Source of the DNA: Trichosphaerium sp. ATCC 40318
Taxonomy: Eukaryota; Discosea; Flabellinia; Trichosidae
Length of the DNA stretch: 64,000 bases
NCBI GenBank assembly: GCA_038496445.1
Contig: JALMLS010000085.1
Location: 172,150 to 236,149, forward strand
Reading direction: 5' to 3'
Shown here: one piece after another, positions 12,251 to 22,496 of the stretch
Layout of the letters: each line of letters starts with the position of its first letter
Numbering within the stretch: the first letter of the stretch is position 1
Notes under the pieces: generated by a model
What the model was told of the DNA's origin: nothing
The model's database searches: none
The model's input: the letters and a program-made list of their open reading frames with translations, nothing else
Made by a program: the position numbers and the translations under genes

Positions 12251-15200
12251 ATGTATTGGATCTTGGTTGGCTTAGTTGGCCTAGTAGTCATAGTTTACTA
12301 CGCTATGGTAGCCGTAATATTTTGGTTTTATTTTAGCTGATCAATTCTACTTTAAGACGCGACGCAGAAGCGAGCATGCATCAGTACAAGCACAACCTCG
12401 CTCTATTGATCAAGTTACAACAGAGGATGTGGAAACTATTAGACAGCTGCGACGCCGTAAATACGCGTCTACAACATCAAATGACACACGAACGCTAAAA
12501 ACGTCGTCCAACGACTCAACAACAGGTACATTTTGTAAAAATATACGCTCAACAACGCAGCTGGCAGTTCTTTACAACGAAAGCACTTTTTCAAGCATTT
12601 TCTAACTGCCACGCAATCAAATGACGTGTTCACCATGTAAATAGATGCCAAAGCTACTACGACGCCAGTATCACGCCCTACAATACAGCAAGAACCACCA
12701 AAACCTACAAAGCCTGAAAAACAAGAGGAACCAGCACCTGTTGTAATAAAAAATGACACACCAAAACCAGTAGTCGTGGTACGACCCAAAACACCTGAGG
12801 AACTGACATCACGTGCCATTGGAATAATCTTCAATGTGACGCTTACAACACAACACAAGGTACGTACAAACTTGCGCCTTTTGGCGCATGCCTGTATTGC
12901 ATTACCTACCTTATTAATACATTAATTAGAAACACCTTAAGCCCGTACTTTTACCCAATTTGGCTAAAGAACTACCTGGTGGACTATTTGCTGCTGAGAG
13001 AGTTGATGACATCTTATTTGAACGTTTGAAGAATAATACCTTGCGACGAGTAATGGAGTACCTATCAGAGTCTTTCTCACGTATGCAAACAAACAGGGTA
13101 TGTAAAAGTTTGTCCACAAAACTCTTGTGGAGCACAGGCACAGCACCTTTTTATTTTCAAAGAATAACTTTGTATTTTTACTGTGCCTTGTCATAAGCTC
13201 TTTTTTGCAAACTTTCACCCTTAGTTCGAAGCATTAACTGCAGAGCAACTCCAACAATGCAAGAATAGTATAATAACAATGTTGGAACTGGCTAGTGGAG
13301 GATACTTAGAGTGGGTAGATCAAGCATCTAATCCTGCTATTATTTTTGCAAGCCTTATCAAGGAGAGAAAGATTAGCAAGTATCTAATAATACAAATGAT
13401 AACACACTATAAAGTTCAAGAGTCAGAAGGAGGAGAACCTCCAGAGCTCAAATTAGTGCGTGTTTTTTTTTGTTATTTCTTGCAATTTTTTCAGCGTTGT
13501 CTTACAACTCTTTTGTAGCTTCTTCAGCGAACGTTGGAATGTGTTGCACAAGAATTAAGACAACAAGATATGTTAGGTCGTTATCAACCACCATTAGATG
13601 TATGTGTGAAGTAATCATGATGAGCATCAAACTAACTAAATATAAAATAGGCCATGTCGTTTTTATTAAACTTTACTGATGTTTGTGATTTTGTAAGTAC
13701 CCACAACTCTTTAGTTTTTATCTTACTTATTATATTTATAGGCACCACGTATGAGTATATGGAGACACCAACAACAACAATTTCTTCCTGGTTGGGAATA
13801 TCAAACTTTGTTGGGATCATTGTTGCACGTGTCTTGTTTCGACAATGTACGTTTTCTTTTTGCAATTAATTTTCTGTTTTTGTTCAACTATTCACACCCT
13901 TTTTATTATAGGATAAGATAGGTAAATTCTACTTTCCTAATTACCCTATTGTTGTTGCAAAATATGAGGAAGCAGTAAGAGCCATGAGAAACGAGTGGAG
14001 GGTTATAGTAGATAGAGGGTTCAAAGTATGTAAAAACAAATATCTAGCAAACAACTTTTTAGCTAAACTGCTTTGTTTAAGACTATAAGAAATTTATTGA
14101 GACCTACTGGTACTCGTAAACATACTCTTGACTGGATAGGTGATATGCTAGTAGCGAACAAGGCAAAGAAAAACGTGCACGTACGTTAAAGTAAAAGTTT
14201 GCTCGGATGGATTGATATTCATATTGTTGTAGCTTATGGGCGCTATGGCAAATAATAATACAGTATCTTCTGGTATGCTAATTAATGTATGCATTATCAT
14301 GCTACAATTGGCAAATAATGGCGTTGCTAGAAAACGAGTGGTATTCGAACAGTTTCCGTTTTGTTCTCTTCAACACTCATACTTTATTTAGGTTGATGCT
14401 AAATACTGTCTAAAGACTCGTCACGGTATAAAGTGGGACCAAGAATCTAAAGTACATGCTCAAGGTGACGAAGAAGAAGTCAAATTCGAAGAAGGTGAGT
14501 GCTATTAGTATTCAAGATGGTTTTCTGATTCTGCTTTTAGAAGAGAGCTATGGATTCACAACTGAAGCTTTTTTTATGACACACTATGCTATGCATATTG
14601 GAGCACTTTCAGCTCTTGATTTATTCAAGGTTTCTGCAAGGAGAATAGCAACAATTAAGCAACGTACTCAACAATTAAAGGCACTTCAGTTGGGCGTACG
14701 TTATCCTTTTAAACAAAGCGCAATATAGCTCTCTTTATCAACGTGCCTGGTTAACTCCATTTTGATAGAGTATGGGCAATATGACTTTACGAGCAGAGCT
14801 TCAAGGTTTGGCTGTACGAATTATAAAACAACTGCTTTCGTACAGTTCCTTTGCTTACATTTCATAGCTACAAGAGCAATCAGGTGTACGAAAACAGCTT
14901 ACTATGGAGGCTATATTATTTGATTCTGGGTTCATACAAACAGCTATGGACTTTTACGAACATACAGCAAAATATTTACTTATCATGTTAAATGCTAATG
15001 AGTGAGTGCACTGCTTTTTTCGTTTAAGCTAACTTTTCCATTCCAGTAAACACTTGAGTTGTATACCAGAGTTTATCTTCCAAGACTTGGCAAGCTTTGT
15101 ATCTTTCATGGCATCTTCTGGTCGCTTGAACCTTGTACAACAGATGAGTAACATTATAGAACTTATGGTTAAGGTACTACAATCAATCCAAAAAAGTGTT

Positions 15201-17054
15201 AGTACAGTTACCTGACGTTTTGACAAAGATGATGAGACCTGGTTTCCTCAATAACCCACATTTACGTTCCTTTGGTGCTTCTACTCTACTAGCTCTTGTC
15301 AATGGAAAAGATGATGCTAAAATGCGCCAAATGGCTTGGAAAGCACTTACAACCACATCTTCCATTTATGTTGACAAGGTACACTTTTTACATCATACAA
15401 ATAGTAGCGCACTCTTTATTTATTCCCTGTAGATTCTATCCAACCCACAACTAACAGAAGAGTTGATTACTAACTTAACACATCTATACGTTGACATTGA
15501 AGTCACAGGACGTAAGTCAAACAACTATTTTACAACACCCAACATAAAAAACTAAACTTCAACCCGTTTACACTCATATTCACCCTAGGACACAATCAAT
15601 TTTATGATAAGTTTGAAGTCCGTAAAAACGTAGGTATACTCTTACGCCATGTACGAAAATACAAAGCATACGGTGACGCTTGGTTATCAATCACAAAGGA
15701 CTCAAGGTACTTCATATTGAAACGTTCTTACATTTTACAATTTTTTTCCTATGACATGCTGGTTTCTAACTAGTTGAGTAATTTAGCTCTAATAAGTTGC
15801 TCCTTGGGTTTGTTGATAAGCTTATGAATGATTGCACGTATATACTTGATGAATGTCTTGCGAAATTGAAGAAAATTAAAGAATTCGATAAAATACATGC
15901 TGACCAACAACGTTGGGCTACAACACCTATGGTAAGTTGTAATATGATCTACCAATGATTTATTTACGTAAATAATAACATTTCTAATTAATTACCTAGA
16001 ATCAACGCCGTGAATTGCAACAAGAGAGCCAACAAAATCGTAATTTCTTACATGTCTTTGCTACTTTTGGAAACGAGACATTGAGCCTGTTTACGTACCT
16101 TGTACAGATTAAACTCAAGGTACAGTACAAACAAAAATACCTAGCTAGTTGTTTAGATATTCAATAATCATGTACTAAAGATCTACTAGACATTCCAGCG
16201 CAAGGAGATAATAACACGTGTTATTAATATGGCAAACTACTTTTTGGCTCAGTTAACAGAAAAAGGCCTTGAGGAACGCGTGAGAGGCGTAAAAGCATTA
16301 AAATTCAGACCTAGAGATGTTATACATTCTCTTGCATTGCTATACATTAGTTTGTATGAGCAAGTTGATGACTTGACAACAATTGTACGTCAATAGTGTT
16401 GTTTTCTTTTACTTGGCCAGAATCGTCGCCGCTTTTATGTTTGTGTATGTTATTTAGCTTAACTATTCATTTTAGGTTGCTCTCGATAAGAGGTCATACT
16501 CAAGAGATATGTTTTTGACCGCTTTGAGCTCATTAAAGACATTAAAGATGCTGAAACCTGTAAGATAAAAAAAAAGATATTGGTCAACGAGTTTACTAAC
16601 AAACATTAACCTAGAAGGAGCTTCTTGCATTTGAAAAGTTTGTGAATCAACTTAGTGATGGTGTTGTCGAAGATGAAACTTTCACAGATGATATACCAGA
16701 CGAGTTTGTAGGCACGTATTCAAAGTTATCCATTAAACATGATTGTTGCTTACATTCTTTTTTGTTTAGATTCTATTACATTAGAACTCATGACTGATCC
16801 TGTTCGTTTACCTTCTTCTAAGCAAATTCTAGATAGAGCCACCATTGAAAGGCATTTGCTTTCAAGTCAAAAAGATCCTTTCACACGTGAAGCACTAACT
16901 ACAGATATGCTCATTGAAGGTACGTTTCTTTTGACAATTCACCTCTCGAGGATCACTGCTTACTTACTTTTTATTTATAGAACCTGAATTTAAAGCACGC
17001 ATAGAAGCTTGGTTAAATGAGCAAAGAGAAAAGCGACGAGGCTCAAAATCATGA
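12251..17054 (+). CDS. UFD2: UFD2/UBE4-type ubiquitin chain elongation factor (E4, U-box)
   Basis: The C-terminal U-box is diagnostic: [20 protein letters not shown], then [20 protein letters not shown], ending [20 protein letters not shown]. Upstream is the long helical Ufd2 core, for example [69 protein letters not shown] and [20 protein letters not shown]. The core carries many short introns. The enzyme extends ubiquitin chains on pre-ubiquitylated substrates, usually with Cdc48. The N-terminus is uncertain. An exon at 12251 encodes [19 protein letters not shown], and a 52-base intron (GTAGCC..TTTAAG) joins it in frame to [13 protein letters not shown]. That would add a membrane segment not usual for the family; the true start may lie elsewhere. 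The N-terminal linker is Pro/Thr-rich. Confidence 0.88.
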
Positions 17055-17165
17055 GTATTATGTACAAACCAAGAATAAAATGAGAAGAGAACGTGGACAT
17101 ATCATTTTTGTGTTAATTGTAGTACGAATTCTATTACGCTTAATGAAAAAAAACCTTCTCGAAAA

Positions 17166-17181
17166 ACAGCCCTAAGGGGCT
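17166..17181. repeat. small GC-rich hairpin downstream of UFD2
   Basis: An AGCCC..GGGCT inverted repeat with a four-base loop (TAAG) lies about 110 bases after the UFD2 stop in otherwise AT-rich DNA. A role in 3'-end formation is possible but unproven. Confidence 0.35.
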
Positions 17182-17293
17182 ACTACTTCTCATAGTGGGC
17201 ACATAAAAATTTTGTAGTAGAGTCAATCTATTTCTAAAATAGAAAGTCTCGTATTTGTTTTTATGGAGACTGATATTTGTTTACCGCAATCTT

Positions 17294-17570
17294 TTTTTGT
17301 ATTAGCTCTTTGAAGTATTTGGAACAACTTGACCTCTCTCTAAACAAAATTGTCACTCTACCTTCGGAATTCTTCGAGCTTAAGCGATTGTCAGTTATTG
17401 ATTTAGATTGTCCTACCCATGGCTGATAAAGTAAAAACGCCCCAACCATAAAACAAGAAAAAACAAATTTCTCATTTTTTTCTTACAACCAACATCGTTT
17501 CTGAGCAGATAAACTTAAATGGAAATAAATTGATTTCTATTGTCCAGATATTCCGTCTATATCTCAATTT
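17294..17570 (+). pseudogene. leucine-rich-repeat gene fragment
   Basis: After a TATTAG acceptor the sequence reads SLKYLEQLDLSLNKIVTLPS then EFFELKRLSVIDLD. This is a clear LRR of the LxxLxLSxNxIxxLP type. After another acceptor (GAGCAG near 17508), INLNGNKLISI gives part of a second LRR before the frame degenerates. No complete start, chain of repeats or stop could be assembled. It is either a relic or a small part of an LRR gene whose remainder has been lost. Confidence 0.5.
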
Positions 17571-17586
17571 AGTTGTGGTGTACATG

Positions 17587-17675
17587 GTAATCGTCAATGT
17601 TTTAGTGTACACATCTACCCTATCAGCATATCTCCGTGTACATGGTGTAAGAGTCAAGAGTGCATTGACGATTAC
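17587..17675. repeat. 89-base inverted-repeat element (MITE-like)
   Basis: Perfect 13-base ends GTAATCGTCAATG (17587-17599) and CATTGACGATTAC (17663-17675) flank an inner imperfect inverted repeat containing GTGTACA words. The size and terminal repeats fit a tiny non-autonomous element or a hairpin. No target-site duplication is evident beyond AT/AT. Confidence 0.5.
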
Positions 17676-17808
17676 ATATGTTAGTGTTATGGAAAGGAAT
17701 ACAATTGATATAATAAACAAACAAAAAATTAAAGCTCACTCAAACACTTCTTGATAAGTTTACAGTGCCAACATCAGTGATAGACTTCCTTGGTAAAATT
17801 AGAAGTGG

Positions 17809-17918
17809 AAAAAACTATAAGCTTCTCAATACGTGTCATCCTTACGCAAAGGACCATGCTAATCTTCACTGCATCGTTCCAATTTTAACACATGCTTTCC
17901 CCAAAGGTTGGCAATAGC
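17809..17918 (-). pseudogene. decayed U6 snRNA gene copy
   Basis: On the minus strand the sequence begins GCTATTGCC and contains AAGATTAGCATGG and AAGGATGACACG, both U6 hallmarks. It ends in a T run at 17814-17809. Compared with the two intact copies near 41.3 and 41.9 kb it has many substitutions. The nearly invariant ACAGAGA box, essential for 5' splice-site pairing, reads GCAGTGA here. Homology to the intact copies continues about 90 bases upstream, into the promoter block. It lies just downstream of the F-box/LRR gene on the same strand, as in the second cassette. Confidence 0.88.
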
Positions 17919-18232
17919 ATACTGGAACATGCAATTGTTAAGCAAGTGAAACAACTAAAACAAAAAGATCTGGTTTTTTGTATAAACGGTTACAGCAAGA
18001 AATTCCTATCAACTCATCAAATACAATTTAATCCAAACTTGTTTCAAGGTGTGCAAAAAAAACGTGATAGAACACTGACAAAGCGGTTCACCCATTTAAC
18101 TAGGACAACTTTGTTAGTTCTTTTTATAATAACGGTTTATACAAAGAGACCATCAGAACAAACAAAGGCAATTCAGTGAGTGTAATTTTGTGAGAGACAT
18201 GATAGCCAAAACAGAGTGCAAAGAAATGCTGT

Positions 18233-19195
18233 TTACCATGGAGGGCAGCAATTAAAACAAAGACCAGACTTATCTTTCCAGTTAGAATATTGGTTCAGAA
18301 GGGTTCGGCTAAGTGGACTGCAGTAACAGTAAAATACTGAGTCCGCATCAATCAAGAAATCAAAACATGCATCAGTGAGCTTAGGAACCCAAAGGATAGA
18401 GATTGTGTGAACTCCAGATATTGCTTGTATGCCATCATCAGTGATGTTGCAATAATCCAAGTTTATTGTATGTACTCCCGACAGCGCTTTTAGACCATCA
18501 TCTGTCACTTGTGTGTAACTGAGATCAATTGTATGTACACCGCTCAGATACTTGATACCTTCATCTGTAACTGAAGTATCAAGTAACCCTATTGTGTGTA
18601 CACCAACTAATGCTTTTATACCTTCATCTGTTACTTTAGTGTCACCAAGATCAATTGTATGTACACCGGCAAGCTGCTTGACACCTTTGTCAGTAAAACC
18701 TGTGCTCTGATGTAAATCAATTGTATGAACACCTGCAAATAAAGCAATTGTATTGTCACTCAACTGACACTCTCTCAGTTTTATTGTGTGCACACCTTTA
18801 AGATATTCAAAGGGCACTCCATAAAAATGTATCTTTGAGAGTTTGATTGAATGAACTCCAGATAAGCTTTTGATTGTTTCACCAACATCAAAACTACGTG
18901 GAAACCTTGGTTTTCTTAAATCAAGAAAGCGAACACCAGGTAATCTCAAAGGTTGACTTTCGATGCCTTTGAAATGCCTCAAGATGAATTCTGTATTGTT
19001 CAGTAGTCCTGAGTGTTTAATCATCTGGGAAACATGGTTTTGGTGTTTTGGAAACACTTTTAAGTATCCAACGTGTTTATGAATGACATTACATGTATAC
19101 CAACATGTTTGAGTAACACTGAGCCTTTCTTTGTCTTTTAAATTACGGAATATGTGAGAAAGCGCTTCAGGTGGTAAATCTATTAGTGTTGTCAT
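18233..19195 (-). CDS. intronless F-box / GVHTI-type LRR protein, copy 1
   Basis: The protein has an N-terminal F-box (LIDLPPEALSHIFRNLKDKE, then TCWYTCNVI). About eight leucine-rich repeats of about 20-21 residues follow, with the signature GVHTIDL..TxVTDEGIKAL. The C-terminus is Cys-rich. F-box proteins bring substrates to SCF ubiquitin ligases through their repeats. The start at 19195 (MTTLIDLPPE) is chosen because copy 2 at 39.8 kb starts there; an in-frame ATG at 19255 adds a leader not conserved in copy 2. The gene has no intron, unlike almost all its neighbours. The repeat signature resembles F-box/LRR proteins of giant viruses (family knowledge, not searched). A divergent GNAT gene starts about 130 bases upstream and a U6 relic lies downstream. 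Confidence 0.88.
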   Translation of the reverse strand: MTTLIDLPPEALSHIFRNLKDKERLSVTQTCWYTCNVIHKHVGYLKVFPKHQNHVSQMIKHSGLLNNTEFILRHFKGIESQPLRLPGVRFLDLRKPRFPRSFDVGETIKSLSGVHSIKLSKIHFYGVPFEYLKGVHTIKLRECQLSDNTIALFAGVHTIDLHQSTGFTDKGVKQLAGVHTIDLGDTKVTDEGIKALVGVHTIGLLDTSVTDEGIKYLSGVHTIDLSYTQVTDDGLKALSGVHTINLDYCNITDDGIQAISGVHTISILWVPKLTDACFDFLIDADSVFYCYCSPLSRTLLNQYSNWKDKSGLCFNCCPPW

Positions 19196-19325
19196 GTCAA
19201 GAGGCTTATCAACGTTAAATGAGAAGTTAATTAAGCACTTGGCCAAAAAGGCCACTTATTGGGTTTGCACGTGCACAAACGAAACTTAAAACGGCCTGTT
19301 CGCAGTTTTGACTGTAAAACTTGCT

Positions 19326-20068
19326 ATGACAACGCCGACCAACATCATATATGAGACATTGCAGCAAACAGATGTGATCGAAGCAATTACTTTAAAATAT
19401 CGCATGCTGAGCGTAGCCAATCCTCTGGCGCTTACTATGGGCACAAAACCGCATATCTCTAAAAAATCATGGCTGTACACTTCAAGACACTCGCTGATTG
19501 GTCTTACTACAATCGCCAAAGACACTAAAACGGACAAGGTACAGATTTTTGAAATGAATCTTCTACCAGTAAAAACTTATGTCACCAAAGATTGTTGGCG
19601 TGTGTTTGTCGACCGATTGGATTGATTATCGAGCCGCTGACGAGAGGTGGTCGGAATCATTACGCTTTGTACAGGAGTTGTGCGAGGCTAAATACAAAGA
19701 CTTCGAAGAAGCGCAAGGCATATCTGAAAAAGGTAATTGGATTTATTGGTGCGGTATCCAGGTTCACGTGCGTAATGAGCCTAGTTCGATTAAATCTTAA
19801 TTTATATAAGGAGGACTATGGACACAAAGGTATCGGTACCAGGTTGTGCCAAGAAAACAATCAATTGATAAAATCACTGGGCTACAAAGGCATAGCATGT
19901 CTGTCTACAAACGGATACGTTCACCGTATTGTAGAAAAACTTGGTGCTGTGCTCTTCTCAAAAACGGAATATAATGAGATTGAGGTCGATGGCAAGAAAC
20001 CACTAGCCAACAAAGAGACGTTGAAGTACCCACACAATTACTTTGCTCTCTATTTTATCACTTTCTAG
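19326..20068 (+). CDS. GNAT-family N-acetyltransferase
   Basis: Three exons are visible. The first gives MTTPTNIIYETLQQTDVIEA and continues through NPLALTMGTKPHISKK. The second gives IVGVCLSTDWIDYR. The third gives NLYKEDYGHKGIGTRLC then LIKSLGYKGIACLSTNGY. The GHKGIGTRLC segment is the acetyl-CoA pyrophosphate-binding loop (Q/RxxGxG/A form, here GHKGIG). The order fits small-molecule GNATs related to arylalkylamine acetyltransferases, but the substrate is unknown. Introns lie near 19538-19589 and 19731-19784. The exact second acceptor is uncertain. The gene is divergent from the F-box/LRR gene. Confidence 0.75.
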
Positions 20069-20472
20069 TGTTACTTTGTAAAACTTTGGCCTTTGTGCCA
20101 ACATTGCTTGGAAAATATAGGGTTGCTTGTTCTCTCTTGTTTTATGTTAGACCTCACTATCTACCAGTGTTTTCGGAATCGCCGTTATGTAATCTTTGAT
20201 GTAAAACTTGCATTTTCCTTAAACTCCACATCGACATTGTGGATGCTCTACAAACTCGAAAATAGCTCATTTTCAGGAGAGCACCTACACCGAGGTCACT
20301 GTTGTGATATGATTTAGCGATTGCTGAGTGCAACACCAATGCGTTTTGGGAATTCATACAGTGGAGAATTGTCACCATGGTGCTACATTGGTCAATGAAA
20401 TTCTGCCGTTAAGATATGTGAAGATCATTTCTGTTCTTTGTGTACGTCTGATACCATTTAACACAATAAAAC
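20069..20472. other. intergenic, nothing recognised
   Basis: Short frames on both strands show no domain and no coherent splicing. Confidence 0.5.
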
Positions 20473-22171
20473 ATGAGTGAGAACAAGTGGGAACAATTAT
20501 GCAAGCTCGTAGAGCAGCCAGCAAAGGAAGAAAGGTAAACTACACACAAAATGCGTAAAAATTGACCATACACTAAAGGTTCAACTGGACGACTACAATG
20601 GCATTGCTACAACAGATTTATGCGCTTTTCGAAGAGCTTACCAATGAGAAGTTACCAAAGAGTGATTCTCCACATTATTTCCCTGTAGTTGCTACGCGTA
20701 CCATTAAACAACTGTACGTCGCATGACGAAAAACAATTACAAAAAAAAAATTGACATTTCGTAGCTTGCGCGTTAAAGGGATGACCTTTGGCGTCATTGT
20801 ACAGCAATTTACGCAATTTTGTATGACTACATTGGAAATAATGGGCGCTTGCGTTCAGGGAGGTACACATTTACATCAACAGCATTAAAACAGCGCCCAG
20901 CATTGAATAACATGGCTCTTTTGCTAAAAACGATTAGAAAATGTAGAAGTTCCAATAGAACTTGCAAGAGAATACGCTCATTTCCTTCGCTTTGTACTAA
21001 CAGAGTCTACAAAAAAGTTAAACGAAGCACCAAAGGACATTTACCAAAAATATAAACAACTATCAACAAACTACGGTCTAGACCTCGCTGAGGGTGTTAG
21101 TGACTTTCTACTTGGCATATCAGCTCCAACAGCCGCTCTTTTAAAGAGCCCTGTGGCTCGTAAGATAGTTCGTGGGTAAGATAGTAAAAACAAAAAAACC
21201 AATTTTCAACATTTTTCAACAGCTTCTCCTATCTCGGCCGTACCCAATGTCATGCTACCGTATGTGATGCCAGTGTGTACATTTGGCTTTATTTTATAAG
21301 CTTGCGGTAGTAAAAGCACCGGTTGGTAGTATGGCTGCAGGAAAAATTGGAATTCGAAATCTTTATCTTCTGTTTTTTTTTTTTGGTTCATTTTTGTAAC
21401 TGATTTTTTTCTGTTTAGAGATAAAGTTATACAGACCTGTGCACGTCCAATGAGATTTATAAAAAAGACTGCTATGATTTACCAAGTGGTTAATATCTTA
21501 GATGAAGAAATTACTGTACTATACCCTTCAGAAAACAAAGGTAAAAAAAGAGTATTTTCACACGTGATTTGTTTTTTCTGAAAGCTTGTCAAAATACTTG
21601 TTGCTTACTTATCATCGCCAAGGTTGGCATATCGATATCAGTGGTATTGCAACAAACGAACAATTGTATGCGCTTATTACCAATGCTCTACAAACTGCTG
21701 ATAAGTCCATCGGTGGTCCGTTGATACCTGTGCGCGGTGTGAAAGTACGAACTTATGCTTTTGTGGAGATGTTTACCTTTTTTATTAGATTTTACAAGGA
21801 GATGGTCCTCAGAGAATACCAGACTTATTCTACATACTTTCACTTACTATGGCTAACTGGACAATTCTGCAAAAAACTACAAGGTTCCCACTGTACGTCA
21901 TATCCGCCCATGGTTTTTTTTTCGAATTCATCAAAAAAAAAAAGAAGACAATCTTACGGTTACTTCTAGAGCGAATCAAGGTGCCTCACATTGGCTATGG
22001 CATGATGGCGTACCAGCAGAAGTTAGTAAATTCAACGGTAAACGTATTATTGTCATAGATAAGAGCAAGATTCCAAAGAAGATGGATGTACTGAGGCACG
22101 TTCATTTTAACCGGTCAAAAAATTGCCCTCGGGTTTTTTATCTACCGAAGAACTTTTCTCACCCATCTTAA
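20473..22171 (+). CDS. unrecognised multi-exon protein
   Basis: A consistent chain of exons starts MSENKWEQLCKLVEQPAKEE. It continues LRVKGMTFGVIVQQFTQFC, VEVPIELAREYAHFLRFVL, LDLAEGVSDFLLGISAPTA, DKVIQTCARPMRFIKKTAMI, GWHIDISGIATNEQLYALIT, then QGDGPQRIPDLFYILSL and ANQGASHWLWHDGVPAEVSK. The proposed stop is TAA at 22169. About 430 residues are predicted, mostly helical in the first half. I do not recognise the family and no catalytic motif stands out. A further possible exon, VFPKIKAHATIKK..MTGDEVKSLITEITA ending at 22496, could belong to an alternative 3' end. Confidence 0.6.
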
Positions 22172-22217
22172 AAAACACTTCATATATTATCCTTGCACAA
22201 TTGTAAATATTCTTAAG

Positions 22218-22249
22218 TCCTCACCCGAACTGACTTCGGTTTTGGTGAG
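22218..22249. repeat. CCTCACC / GGTGAGG hairpin
   Basis: A seven-base perfect stem with a partly paired inner region lies just after the proposed stop of the unrecognised gene. It is one of several GC-rich hairpins found in spacers of this window. Confidence 0.4.
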
Positions 22250-22496
22250 GCGACAAGACAGCACTTTTTTCTTTTCGAAAAAAAATTACATTCTTAGTTT
22301 TTTGTCACCAACTCCCTCGCCTCATACACTGACGTTCGAATAGGGTATTCCCAAAGATCAAAGCCCACGCTACAATTAAAAAGACCATGACAGGCGATGA
22401 AGTAAAATCACTCATTACAGAAATAACTGCCTCTCCTGCAAGTTTACGAGATGAGGCTATTCAAAGCCGTGCTTGGGTTTACAATAAAGCAGAGTA

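Noticed and set aside
12469-12858. 129-residue minus-strand frame
   Set aside because: It is antisense to the Pro/Thr-rich N-terminal exons of UFD2 and rich in Val/Gly/Ser as expected for such a shadow.
19196-19255. 20-residue N-terminal extension of F-box/LRR copy 1
   Set aside because: Copy 2 lacks it and starts at MTTLIDLPPE. The upstream part is better explained as 5' leader.
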